NCBI GenBank assembly: GCA_017484095.1
Contig: JAFUTU010000018.1
Coordinates: forward strand, 23,476 to 87,475
Origin: Ruminococcus sp.
GTDB taxonomy: Bacteria; Bacillota; Clostridia; Oscillospirales; Ruminococcaceae
Length of the DNA: 64,000 nt
Direction: 5' to 3'
Each line of letters begins with the position of its first letter. Positions within the stretch are counted from its first letter, which is position 1. This document shows positions 17,363 through 25,459 of the stretch, piece by piece. A program made the position numbers and the translations under genes. Under the pieces are notes generated by a model. The model did no database searches. It was not told where the DNA came from and saw only the letters and a list, made by a program, of their open reading frames with translations.

Positions 17363-17404
17363 AATTATTACGACGTCGGAATAAAACACACGGAGGTAAC
17401 ACTT

Positions 17405-18511
17405 ATGAATATAAATTTCAGCGAGGTATTCAAGAAGCTCCGCCGTGAGCGTGAGCTTACGCAGGAGCAGGCTGCCGAGGCTTTCTCGGTATCGACGCAG
17501 GCGGTCAGTCGTTGGGAAAACGGTCAGACAAGCCCCGACATTACGCTTCTGCCGATAATCGCAGAGTATTTCGGAGTGAGCATTGAAACGCTGCTCGGCG
17601 TGGACAGCGAGAAGCGAAGGGAGAAGCACGAGCAGTATATGAACGACTTTGAAGCGGCAATAAAAAGCGGCAGAGTGAACGACTGCATAGAGATCGCCCG
17701 CACGGGACTAAAGGAGTTTCCCCACAGCTATGAGCTGATGAACGCGCTTATGTATGCGCTCTTTCTGACAGGCAGCAAGGAAATGAAGGACTGGGAGGAA
17801 AACATCGAAAAGTACAAGCAGGAGATCATCGACCTTGGTGAGAGGATACTCAATGGCTGTCATGACGATGATATCCGACTCGAGGTCAAGGCAAGGCTTG
17901 GGTATCACTACTGCGAGATAGGAGAGATAGAAAAAGGCAGGAAGATAATAATGACCCTTCCGACTGAGAATTTCACAAGAGATGAGTATCTCAGGCACAC
18001 AATGAGGGGCAAGGAGCTGCTTGATTACACAGGGAAAGGCATAGCTTATTATGCCGAGGTCATCAAAGCGTATATCTGCCGCCTGATTGACAATGACCCC
18101 GAACTGCAAAATGACCCGGAAGCTATCCTTATGCACATTTCTGCTACCAAGCAGATCGACGATGCGCTTTTTCTGCCTGATGACAAGGGACAAGCGTTTA
18201 TCGACATGGCAAAGCGCTGGCTGAAATACAGTGTACCTGCGCTGATAAAGCTCGGAAACACTGATAAGGCAGTCGATGTGTGCGAAAAGGCGGCAGAGTA
18301 TATTGAGAAGTGGCACGCTCTGCCCGATGAATACTACCACACATCTCCGATAACAAGAGGAACTATCTCAGCAAGATACTGGGAAACAGTTGACCCTCGC
18401 CCAATGGAGCAGAGGATATACGAGGATATGCTTTGCGGAGAAAATTGCAAAGCCCTTAGCGGCAACGAAAGATTTGAGAAAATTAAGGAAAGAATAAAAG
18501 CATTGTTTTAA
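17405..18511 (+). CDS. XRE-family regulator with helical-repeat C-terminus
   Basis: A 368-residue protein. Residues 5-65 are an XRE helix-turn-helix (FKKLRRERELTQEQAAEAFSV, then VSRWENGQTSPDITLLPIIAEYFGVSIETLLG). The rest is almost entirely helical, with repeats resembling TPRs (AIKSGRVNDCIEIARTGLKEFP, LGYHYCEIGEIEKGRKII). Such proteins often bind a signal peptide or small molecule through the C-terminal repeats. The ATG follows cacggaggtaacactt. No target is shown, but the adjacent sigma factor and pump are candidates. Confidence 0.82.
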   Translation: MNINFSEVFKKLRRERELTQEQAAEAFSVSTQAVSRWENGQTSPDITLLPIIAEYFGVSIETLLGVDSEKRREKHEQYMNDFEAAIKSGRVNDCIEIARTGLKEFPHSYELMNALMYALFLTGSKEMKDWEENIEKYKQEIIDLGERILNGCHDDDIRLEVKARLGYHYCEIGEIEKGRKIIMTLPTENFTRDEYLRHTMRGKELLDYTGKGIAYYAEVIKAYICRLIDNDPELQNDPEAILMHISATKQIDDALFLPDDKGQAFIDMAKRWLKYSVPALIKLGNTDKAVDVCEKAAEYIEKWHALPDEYYHTSPITRGTISARYWETVDPRPMEQRIYEDMLCGENCKALSGNERFEKIKERIKALF

Positions 18512-18513
18512 TG

Positions 18514-18549
18514 TAAGCGGCATACCTGCCTTGTGTGGGTGTGCCATGT
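18514..18549 (+). repeat. Hairpin repeat, copy 3 (after the HTH gene)
   Basis: TAAGCGGCATAC and GTGTGCC enclose ctgccttgtgtgg, followed by ATGTCATTTTTAT. This copy has a T run and is the best terminator of the three. Confidence 0.75.
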
Positions 18550-18612
18550 CATTTTTATATAATCTTTTACGAAGCTATGTGGTAACAGTCCCATGCAAAT
18601 TCCTAGAGATTT

Positions 18613-19284
18613 TCAGAAGCGCAGCTTTTCAAGCGCTTTTTTCTCAATTCTTGAAACGTATGAGCGGGATATGCCAAGTTTCTGTGCTGTTTCGCGCTGA
18701 GTCAGCGGCATTTCTCCCTCCAGACCATATCTGAGCTTGATTATTGTTCTCTCACGCTCGTCAAGCTTAGTGTCTATCAAGCGTGCCAGCTGCTCGCACC
18801 TGAGTTTTAACTCTGTACTGGCTTCTACATCTGCACTATCGGCAAGCATATCTATAAGTCTCAATGAGCTTCCGTCCTTGCTCTGCTCTACTGGCTCATC
18901 AAAGTGTACCTCAGATGCAGTTTTACGCAAAGAGCGAAAGTGCATAAGGATCTCGTTCTCCACGCACCTGCTGCCATAAGTTGCGAAGCGTGTTCCCTTT
19001 TTATAATCAAACGTATTGACTGCCTTTATCAGCCCGATAGTTCCTATTGAGATCAGGTCCTCCTGGTCAGAGGTATTAGCATAGTACTTTTTGATGATAT
19101 GCGCAACAAGGCGCAGATTGTGCTCAATAAGTTTGTTCTTCGCATCTCGGTCGCCCTGCGCCATCAGCTCAAAGCACTCGCGCTCCTCCTTGGCAGTAAG
19201 AGGTTTCGGAAAGACATTTCCTCCATCGAAGTGCAGAGCAAAAAATATGAACCCCGACAAAAATTCCAGCAGCTCGGTCAGCAT
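18613..19284 (-). CDS. sigK: RNA polymerase sigma-K, late mother-cell sigma factor
   Basis: A 223-residue sigma-70 factor. The N-terminal hydrophobic stretch (MLTELLEFLSGFIFFALHF) is the pro-sequence that holds sigma-K inactive at the membrane until cleavage. Region 2 is intact (NLRLVAHIIKKYYANTSDQEDLISIGTIGLIKAVNTFDY, split here at natural points), as is the region 4 helix-turn-helix (LTQRETAQKLGISRSYVSRIEKKALEKL). The frame is continuous, so no skin-type element interrupts it. The start follows aaggagaactatt. Confidence 0.93.
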   Translation of the reverse strand: MLTELLEFLSGFIFFALHFDGGNVFPKPLTAKEERECFELMAQGDRDAKNKLIEHNLRLVAHIIKKYYANTSDQEDLISIGTIGLIKAVNTFDYKKGTRFATYGSRCVENEILMHFRSLRKTASEVHFDEPVEQSKDGSSLRLIDMLADSADVEASTELKLRCEQLARLIDTKLDERERTIIKLRYGLEGEMPLTQRETAQKLGISRSYVSRIEKKALEKLRF

Positions 19285-19447
19285 AATAGTTCTCCTTTCA
19301 GCATGTCATTTTAAAGTATATGCTGTCGGACAGGCGGTGTATGACGACATATTTAGCCATAGTGTCTGCAATACACGCGCAGCTTTAAACCGGGTCGGCT
19401 TTAGGATAATGACTGTGTCTTAATTTTTTCTCCCCTGTACAAAACAG

Positions 19448-19476
19448 TTGTTTTTTATGAAAAGATATGCTATAAT
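19448..19476 (+). promoter_or_regulatory. Sigma-A promoter of ptsI
   Basis: TTGTTT (19448-19453) and TATAAT (19471-19476) are 17 bases apart. The 250-base gap between sigK and ptsI shows nothing else clear. Confidence 0.65.
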
Positions 19477-19534
19477 GGTGTCATAATAAAATTTATAAAC
19501 AGGCAGGCTAATCTGTAAAAAGGAGGCGGAGGAT

Positions 19535-21178
19535 ATGAAAAAATTCAGTGGCAAGGGAGTTTACGGAGCAATAGCTATTGGCAAAGTCACTGTTTTCAAG
19601 CGGCAGGAGGCTTCGGTCCGCCGCACTCATGTTGATGATACAGCAGCAGAGCTCCTGCGCGTTGAAAACGCAAAGGCTCTGGCGACCGAGCAGCTTTCAG
19701 CTATTTACGAGAAGGCTCTTAAAGAGGTCGGCGAGACTCATGCTCAGATATTCGAGATTCACATGATGATGCTGGAGGACGATGACTACAACGAGTCTAT
19801 CCGCAATATCATAGAGACCCAGTCGGTTAACTCAGAGTATGCGGTAGCGGTGACCTCGGATAATTTTGCTGAGATGTTCGCTTCTATGGACGATGCCTAT
19901 ATGCAGGCACGTTCGGCTGACGTAAAAGATATCTCGAACAGGCTTATCGCCTGCCTTTCCGGCGGCGAAGAGAGTAAAGGCAGCAGCGATGATAAAATGA
20001 TAGTCTGCGCAGACGATCTTGCTCCCAGTGAGACTGTCTCACTGGACAAGGACAGGGTGCTTGCTTTCGTCACAGCCTTCGGTTCGTCTAATTCTCACAC
20101 TGCTATTCTTGCAAGTAATATGAATATTCCGGCAGTCATAAGCGTGGGCGAGGAGTTTATCTCAGAGATCAAAGACGGCGACAGGCTGATTGTGGACGGC
20201 CATACAGGTGAGGTAATAGTTGATCCCGATGACGAGACTGTTTCCGAATATACCGAGAAACAGCAGGCTGACACTAAAAAGAAGGCTCTTCTCCAGGAGC
20301 TTAAAGGTAAAGAGAACATCACCAAGGACGGCAGAAGCGTAAAGATATACGCAAACATCGGCGGTGTGGACGGCATAGGTGCAGTGCTTGCAAACGATGC
20401 AGGCGGCATCGGTCTGTTCAGAAGCGAGTTTCTCTATCTCGAAAGCGAGGACTACCCTACCGAGGAGCAGCAGTTCGCAGCCTACCGTAAGGTGCTGGAA
20501 AGCATGGCAGGTAAAAAGGTCATTATCCGCACCCTTGATATCGGCGCCGACAAGCAGATAGATTATTTCAAGCTGGACAAGGAGGACAATCCTGCCCTTG
20601 GATTCAGAGCAGTAAGGATATGCCTTACACGCCCTGAGATCTTCCGCACACAGCTGCGTGCGCTCTACAGAGCTTCGGCTTTCGGAGAACTGGGAATAAT
20701 GTTCCCGATGATAACAAGTGTAAACGAAGTTGAGCAGTGCCTTACAATATGCGAACAGGTAAAGCGAGAACTCGAAGATGAAGATATCCCCTTCAGCGAT
20801 AATGTCGAGATCGGTATAATGATCGAGACACCTGCGGCTGCTGTTATAAGCGACAAACTGGCTCCGCTTGTAGACTTTTTCAGCGTCGGCACTAATGACC
20901 TGACACAGTATACGCTAGCCTGCGACAGACAGAATGCAAAGCTTGAAAAATTTGTTGACACTCACCATGAGGCAGTACTTAGGCTTATAGAGATGTCTGC
21001 AAAAAATGCTCATGAGAACGGCGCATGGATCGGTATTTGCGGTGAGTTGGCAGCAGACACAGCCCTAACTGAAACCTTCCTGAGACTAGGAATAGACGAG
21101 CTTTCAGTATCGGCACCCTATGTGCTTGCGCTGAGAGAAAAGGTAAGGAGCCTTGACCTGTCTGCTGAAAAGAAATAA
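19535..21178 (+). CDS. ptsI: PTS enzyme I
   Basis: Phosphoenolpyruvate-protein phosphotransferase, which passes phosphate from PEP to HPr for sugar uptake. The 547-residue protein has the phosphorylated His188 in FGSSNSHTAILA, the PEP-binding GLFRSEFLYL and the C-terminal CGELAAD. The start follows aaggaggcggaggat. The usual partner ptsH is not adjacent. It has its own promoter and terminator. Confidence 0.95.
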   Translation: MKKFSGKGVYGAIAIGKVTVFKRQEASVRRTHVDDTAAELLRVENAKALATEQLSAIYEKALKEVGETHAQIFEIHMMMLEDDDYNESIRNIIETQSVNSEYAVAVTSDNFAEMFASMDDAYMQARSADVKDISNRLIACLSGGEESKGSSDDKMIVCADDLAPSETVSLDKDRVLAFVTAFGSSNSHTAILASNMNIPAVISVGEEFISEIKDGDRLIVDGHTGEVIVDPDDETVSEYTEKQQADTKKKALLQELKGKENITKDGRSVKIYANIGGVDGIGAVLANDAGGIGLFRSEFLYLESEDYPTEEQQFAAYRKVLESMAGKKVIIRTLDIGADKQIDYFKLDKEDNPALGFRAVRICLTRPEIFRTQLRALYRASAFGELGIMFPMITSVNEVEQCLTICEQVKRELEDEDIPFSDNVEIGIMIETPAAAVISDKLAPLVDFFSVGTNDLTQYTLACDRQNAKLEKFVDTHHEAVLRLIEMSAKNAHENGAWIGICGELAADTALTETFLRLGIDELSVSAPYVLALREKVRSLDLSAEKK

Positions 21179-21220
21179 CAACAAAACGCTCCGGGCAATA
21201 GCTCAGAGCGTTTTGTTGTT
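21177..21220 (+). terminator. Terminator of ptsI
   Basis: AACAACAAAACGCTC pairs with GAGCGTTTTGTTGTT around about 14 bases. It is symmetrical and could also stop transcription from the minus side. Confidence 0.85.
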
Positions 21221-21250
21221 ATTCAATACACAATCTGTAGTTTATAATAA

Positions 21251-21781
21251 TTATGCCGTTGTCATGACCGCATCAATTAGCTGGCAATACTGATATCCGT
21301 CCTCCACATAAGTATTGAAGGTCCCCTCAATAATTATCTCTGCATCAAGCTCAGGGTAATCGTCAGGATAAACGTAGTCTCCGCTCAGTTCAAACTCCAT
21401 TCCCTGTGAGCAGCACGCCGCCGCATCAGCTATCAGCACAGCGTAATAATCCTTTCCGTTATACTCAGTGTGCGCAAACGTACCCTTAGCCTTAACGGGC
21501 TGACCGATATAGGTTTCTGGGTAATTCACCATATCAAACACCTGGGCATACACCATGTTACTGTCAAGAACGGTCAGGTCGATAAGCTCCCCTGCATCGG
21601 CCTCGTGAACGGCTTCGGTCTCGGCGACCGTCTCTGTCTTCTGAACTGCAGCAGGCGGCTCAGTCGTCACAGTCTCTGCCTTTGAAGTGCTGCTCTGCGT
21701 GAGCATGTCGATCTTTGAGGTATCACCGCAGCCGCTGAGCATAACAACAGCCAGAGCAAATACAGCAATAATTCTTTTCAT
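21251..21781 (-). CDS. Lipoprotein with OB-like domain, last gene of the zinc operon
   Basis: A 176-residue lipoprotein: signal peptide MKRIIAVFALAVVMLSGC with lipobox LSGC, then a Thr/Glu-rich linker. The C-terminal domain of about 100 residues contains PETYIGQPVKAKGTF and a vicinal Cys pair in IADAAACCSQGMEFELSG. The pattern resembles the C-terminal domain of YcgQ/TIGR03943-type proteins found with metal transporters. It begins two bases after znuB, so it belongs to the zinc operon and may help in metal capture or delivery. Function is inferred from context. Confidence 0.75.
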   Translation of the reverse strand: MKRIIAVFALAVVMLSGCGDTSKIDMLTQSSTSKAETVTTEPPAAVQKTETVAETEAVHEADAGELIDLTVLDSNMVYAQVFDMVNYPETYIGQPVKAKGTFAHTEYNGKDYYAVLIADAAACCSQGMEFELSGDYVYPDDYPELDAEIIIEGTFNTYVEDGYQYCQLIDAVMTTA

Positions 21782-21782
21782 T

Positions 21783-22631
21783 TTAAGTCCTCCTTACAAA
21801 CAGCGAAACAACGCTGAAAATAACAAATACGAAAATATCTGCGGAAACTATCGTAGAACCGACAGGAGTCGAGAACAGGATAGAAACCAGTATCCCCGCT
21901 GCCGCACAGATAACCGATATCAGCGCCGAGCATACGATAACGCCCTTAAAGCTCTTAAACAGGCGCATCGCCGAAAGCGACGGAAAAATAATAAGTGCCG
22001 AGATAAGCAGTGATCCCACCAGATTCATAGCCAGCACTATTATAAGTGCCGTTATAACTGCGATCATCAGGTTATAAGCGTTCGCCTTTACGCCTGTTGC
22101 TTTTGCGAAGCTCTCATCAAAGGTCACAGCGAAAATTTTATTGTAAAACAGCACGAACACTGTTATTACGACCAACGCCATACCTATGCAGAGCCAGACC
22201 TCACCTTTTGTAAGTGTCAGTATAGAGGTGGAGCCAAAAAGCGTGCTGCAAACATCTCCCGCTACGTTTGCTGACTTTGAAAACAGGTTTATCAGCATAT
22301 AACCTACCGCCAGCGCTCCGACAGATATCATTGCAACCGCTGCATCGCCTTTTATTTTGGTATCCTGCCCTGTCCGCAGCAGAAGTATTGCTGATATCAC
22401 AGTCACAGGCAGTATTATTATCATCTTTTCAGTAAGACCTGCAACAATCGCCACCGCCATTGCACCAAAGGCAACGTGTGATAACCCGTCTCCGATGAAC
22501 GAAAACCTCTTCAGCACCAGTGTAACTCCAAGCAGTGACGAGCAGAGCGCTATAAGCAGTCCTACGATCATCGCATAGCGAACAAAAGGAAATGTGAAAT
22601 AAAACTGAAGCTTTTCTATCATCTCACTCAT
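21783..22631 (-). CDS. znuB: Zinc ABC transporter, permease
   Basis: A membrane protein of about 283 residues with 8-9 helices of the ABC-3 family (ZnuB/TroC type). It contains the conserved FSFIGDGLSHVAFGA near the N-terminus and LVGSLLISALIIFPSLSAM later. It forms the channel for Zn (possibly Mn) import with ZnuA and ZnuC. The ATG at 22631 has aaggag nine bases upstream and overlaps the end of znuC. Confidence 0.9.
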   Translation of the reverse strand: MSEMIEKLQFYFTFPFVRYAMIVGLLIALCSSLLGVTLVLKRFSFIGDGLSHVAFGAMAVAIVAGLTEKMIIILPVTVISAILLLRTGQDTKIKGDAAVAMISVGALAVGYMLINLFSKSANVAGDVCSTLFGSTSILTLTKGEVWLCIGMALVVITVFVLFYNKIFAVTFDESFAKATGVKANAYNLMIAVITALIIVLAMNLVGSLLISALIIFPSLSAMRLFKSFKGVIVCSALISVICAAAGILVSILFSTPVGSTIVSADIFVFVIFSVVSLFVRRT

Positions 22632-23343
22632 TGGTCTCATCTCCTTCCGCTAAAAAGAGCTTTCCTGCCCTGCTGTTCAAGTAGTCGTCCTTAGTTCCGA
22701 AGAAAAGCTGTTTGCTGCTGCCGATATGCAGGATATGGCTCGCATATCTGACTGCGGCATGAACATCGTGAGAGACCATTATCACTGTGATGCCTTCCGT
22801 ATTGAGCTTTGATATAAGCTCATAAAAGTCGGTCTGCGCCTTCGGGTCAAGACCTGTTACAGGCTCATCGAGAAGAAGAAGTCTGCTCGTTGCACAAAGC
22901 GCTCTGGCGAGAAGAACTCTCTGCTGCTGACCGCCTGAAAGCTCACGGTAGCAGCGTTTTTTTAGCTCTGTTATCCCTAACTGCTTCATATTCTTCTCCG
23001 CAAGCTCCTTCTGCTCTTTCGAGTAGAACGGTCTCAGTCCGCATTTTGAAAGGCAGCCCGAGAGCACTATTTCTTTTACTGTCGCAGGGAAATCTCTCTG
23101 TACAACTGTCTGCTGCGGAAGATAGCCTATCTCATTCGGCTTCAAACCGCCGACCCAGTCTATCTTTCCCGACATCACACTTTTAAGACCTAAAAGCGCC
23201 TTTATAAGCGTGCTCTTTCCCGAACCGTTCTCGCCGAGGATACAAAGATAATCACCGCCGGACACTGTGAATTCCAGCTCCTGCACGACCGCATTCCCTT
23301 CATAGCCCAGCGAAACACCGCTGCAAATGATCTGCTCACTCAT
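22624..23343 (-). CDS. znuC: Zinc ABC transporter, ATP-binding protein
   Basis: A 239-residue ABC ATPase: Walker A ILGENGSGKSTLIKALL, Q-loop near LPQQTVVQRDFP, signature ELSGGQQQRVLLARAL, Walker B RLLLLDEPVTGLD, switch VSHDVHAA. The size and FPATVKEIVLSG segment fit the zinc/manganese subfamily. It lies between znuA and znuB. Confidence 0.93.
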   Translation of the reverse strand: MSEQIICSGVSLGYEGNAVVQELEFTVSGGDYLCILGENGSGKSTLIKALLGLKSVMSGKIDWVGGLKPNEIGYLPQQTVVQRDFPATVKEIVLSGCLSKCGLRPFYSKEQKELAEKNMKQLGITELKKRCYRELSGGQQQRVLLARALCATSRLLLLDEPVTGLDPKAQTDFYELISKLNTEGITVIMVSHDVHAAVRYASHILHIGSSKQLFFGTKDDYLNSRAGKLFLAEGDETNE

Positions 23344-23380
23344 TTATAAATCCTCATTTCTTACACTGATGTAGTTGGTA

Positions 23381-24361
23381 TTATCCCAGGTCAGCTTTCA
23401 AAGTATCATAGTTTTTCTGCATAAGGCTCAAATATGTCACTCCCTCGTCCATCTGCTCCTTTGATACTGACTGAACAGATTCAAGAACAGCTATCTTCTG
23501 ATCCTTGCTCTTGGTAGAATCTATCACTGACTGAGCAATACGGCTGTCGGAGTTCTCTATAGTGTAGATCGTATCTGCACCAAGCTCGTCAAGCTTCCCT
23601 GCAAGAAAAGTGATAGTTTCAAAGCTTGCCTCAGTCTCAGCTGAACAGCCCGCAAATGCCGCATAATAGTCAAGCCTGTAATCGTCAGTGAAATATCGGA
23701 ACGGAAAACGGTCTCCGAAGATAAGCGTCTTTTCACTTGCATTGTCAAAAAGTTCTTTAAAATCACTATCAAGGGCGTCAAGCTTTTCGGTATAGTCTGC
23801 AAGGTTCGCTTTATAGGTCTTAGCATTGTCCTTGTCTATCGCGCAAAGCTCGTCCGATATCTTAGTACATAATGTTTTTGCATTTCTGAGCGATAGCCAT
23901 ACGTGCTCATCGTATTCAGGTCCTTCCTCTTCCTCCTCGTGCTCTTCCTCTGCTACCTGCATACCCTCCTTGACCTCTTCCTCCTTTGCGGAGCTTCCGA
24001 TCACTTCAAGCATATTTATCACTTTCATTTTTTTGTTTGTAGCTTCCTTTATTGCGTCCTCGACCCAGCCGTCAGATTCACCGCCCACATATATGAACAA
24101 ATCGCACGATCCGATCTTCATAATGTCCTCAGCAGTCGGCTGATAGTTGTGCAGGTCTATCCCGTTATCAAGAAGATAGGTGATGTCAGCGTCCTTGGCG
24201 AGATCTCCCATTATTTCCAGTGTCCACTCATATTCAGGGAATATGGTGCAGACCACCTTAACTTTTGCCTCACTGCTTTTGCCTGCCGCACCGCAGCCTA
24301 CAACGCTCAGCATCATGACCGCGCTCAGTAAAAGCGCTCCTAGTCTCTTAAAAAATGGCAT
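23381..24361 (-). CDS. znuA: Zinc-binding lipoprotein of the ABC transporter
   Basis: A 326-residue cluster A-I solute-binding protein. The signal peptide ends in lipobox VVGC. Metal-binding candidates are the histidines in GIDLHNYQPTAED and EYDEHVWLSLRNA. A charged Glu/His loop (EEEHEEEEEGPEYDEH) precedes the second, a hallmark of zinc-specific members. The ATG at 24361 follows agggaggctaatatt. The preceding hairpin at 24409-24447 may lower its expression relative to zur. Confidence 0.93.
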   Translation of the reverse strand: MPFFKRLGALLLSAVMMLSVVGCGAAGKSSEAKVKVVCTIFPEYEWTLEIMGDLAKDADITYLLDNGIDLHNYQPTAEDIMKIGSCDLFIYVGGESDGWVEDAIKEATNKKMKVINMLEVIGSSAKEEEVKEGMQVAEEEHEEEEEGPEYDEHVWLSLRNAKTLCTKISDELCAIDKDNAKTYKANLADYTEKLDALDSDFKELFDNASEKTLIFGDRFPFRYFTDDYRLDYYAAFAGCSAETEASFETITFLAGKLDELGADTIYTIENSDSRIAQSVIDSTKSKDQKIAVLESVQSVSKEQMDEGVTYLSLMQKNYDTLKADLG

Positions 24362-24408
24362 AATATTAGCCTCCCTTTCAGATAGAAATACTTGCAATTA
24401 AATGCGTG

Positions 24409-24447
24409 AAAAAGGCACACCCCGCCCCTAAAAAGGCGCAGTATGCC
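24409..24447 (-). terminator. Hairpin with T run inside the zinc operon
   Basis: On the minus strand GGCATACTGCGCC (24435-24447) pairs imperfectly with GGCGGGGTGTGCC (24414-24426) and is followed by TTTTTC. It lies between the 99-residue membrane gene and znuA and looks like a partial terminator or attenuator. Confidence 0.6.
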
Positions 24448-24461
24448 CATAGTATCCCTAT

Positions 24462-24761
24462 CTAATCGAGAAGCTTTACCTTCAATGATATCGGTGTTGC
24501 TGATCTGTGAGCGGTCATGTCAATAATAATTACAGCAGCCGCCGCTACCGACAAAAATGCAGCAGCAAAGAACGCACCTACTGCGAGAGATACCGCAGAA
24601 AGCACTTTCTCACACTGTTCCACTGCCAAACATATCTCACAGCCCTCACCTATACACTCGTGGTCGGATTCAAGCGCAACAAATAAAGACGAGCCTAGAA
24701 TTATCACGCCTAACAGCAATGCAAATACTAATGCGATAATGCGCTGCTTTCTGCTTATCAT
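24462..24761 (-). CDS. Cys-rich small membrane protein of the zinc operon
   Basis: A 99-residue protein with two membrane helices joined by an outer loop reading ALESDHECIGEGCEICLAVEQ. The loop has His, four Cys/Glu and a CxxC-like GCEIC, suggesting metal binding. Similar small proteins occur beside zur/znu genes in clostridia. It lies between zur and znuA. The role is unknown; metal sensing or handing zinc to ZnuA are possibilities. Confidence 0.75.
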   Translation of the reverse strand: MISRKQRIIALVFALLLGVIILGSSLFVALESDHECIGEGCEICLAVEQCEKVLSAVSLAVGAFFAAAFLSVAAAAVIIIDMTAHRSATPISLKVKLLD

Positions 24762-24781
24762 TCCGACTCACCTCACTTAAA

Positions 24782-25186
24782 CTAGATCTTGCACTCCCGA
24801 CACACACCCGTAAGTACCATACTTGTGTCGATGTAAAAGCCCTCACGCTCATACATCTGCTCTATCATTCGCTGACAGTTCCAGTCATTCATATGCATTA
24901 GCCTGCCGCACTCCCTGCATTTCATATGCAGATGCTCCCGGCAATGCTCGCTGTCAGCTATCTGATAACCGAATTCTCTGCTGCAGCCCTTAACGGTGCG
25001 CTTGACCGTTCCGTCCTCCACAAGCTTCTTTATCAGCCTGTAGACAGTGCTCTCAGCAGGCACCTTTTTGATTTTCGTATCCTGCTTCATAGCGCTGACG
25101 ATCTGAGCTACAGTAATCGCCTCGCTCCTGTTTTCCTTGAGAAATGCGATAAGCTCTTCACGCTGAGCAGTTTTATATGCCCCCAT
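24782..25186 (-). CDS. zur: Fur-family regulator, probable Zur
   Basis: A 134-residue Fur-family repressor. The winged helix is VPAESTVYRLIKKLVEDGTVKR. The sensing motif is HCREHLHMKCRECGRLMHM, and a C-terminal CRECKI completes the structural zinc site of two CxxC motifs. Position as first gene of a zinc transporter operon makes Zur the likely identity; Fur or PerR cannot be excluded by sequence alone. Two 7-1-7 operators lie upstream, so it probably represses its own operon when zinc is plentiful. Confidence 0.88.
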   Translation of the reverse strand: MGAYKTAQREELIAFLKENRSEAITVAQIVSAMKQDTKIKKVPAESTVYRLIKKLVEDGTVKRTVKGCSREFGYQIADSEHCREHLHMKCRECGRLMHMNDWNCQRMIEQMYEREGFYIDTSMVLTGVCRECKI

Positions 25187-25200
25187 AACTTGCCTCCAAA

Positions 25201-25217
25201 TTAAGAGTAACTTTCAA
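25201..25217 (-). promoter_or_regulatory. Zur-like operator, proximal
   Basis: TTAAGAGTAACTTTCAA is an imperfect palindrome with AGT-n-ACT centre. It overlaps the predicted transcription start just downstream of the -10, where a repressor would block transcription. Confidence 0.6.
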
Positions 25218-25223
25218 ATTCAG

Positions 25224-25252
25224 ATTATATCATTGTTTTTCCCTCCTGTCAA
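25224..25252 (-). promoter_or_regulatory. Sigma-A promoter of the zur-znu operon
   Basis: On the minus strand TTGACA (25247-25252) and TATAAT (25224-25229) are 17 bases apart. Confidence 0.85.
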
Positions 25253-25285
25253 GAGCCTGATATGCTTTTTTTACGTCGTGTTCAC

Positions 25286-25303
25286 ATTTGAGAGTTACTA
25301 TCA
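25286..25303. promoter_or_regulatory. Zur-like operator, distal
   Basis: The core TGAGAGTTACTATCA (25289-25303) is a 7-1-7 palindrome with one mismatch, the Fur-family operator geometry. It shares the AGT-n-ACT core with the proximal site. It lies between the zur promoter and the alanine-symporter promoter. Confidence 0.6.
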
Positions 25304-25396
25304 GTTTTACTAATTGTCCTAACGAAACTAATTATTCAGATCAAAGCATCTATCAGAACAGAAACCAACGTTAATACAAACTTCATTGACAGTTCT

Positions 25397-25424
25397 TTGA
25401 CAGTTATCAAAACTGTGATATAAT
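25397..25424 (+). promoter_or_regulatory. Sigma-A promoter of the sodium:alanine symporter gene
   Basis: TTGACA (25397-25402) and TATAAT (25419-25424) are 16 bases apart. Confidence 0.75.
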
Positions 25425-25459
25425 ACCAGCATTGTTATGTTATGAACAGGAGATAAAGA

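Noticed and set aside
18613..19284. skin-element interruption of sigK
   Set aside because: The reading frame is continuous from the pro-sequence to region 4.
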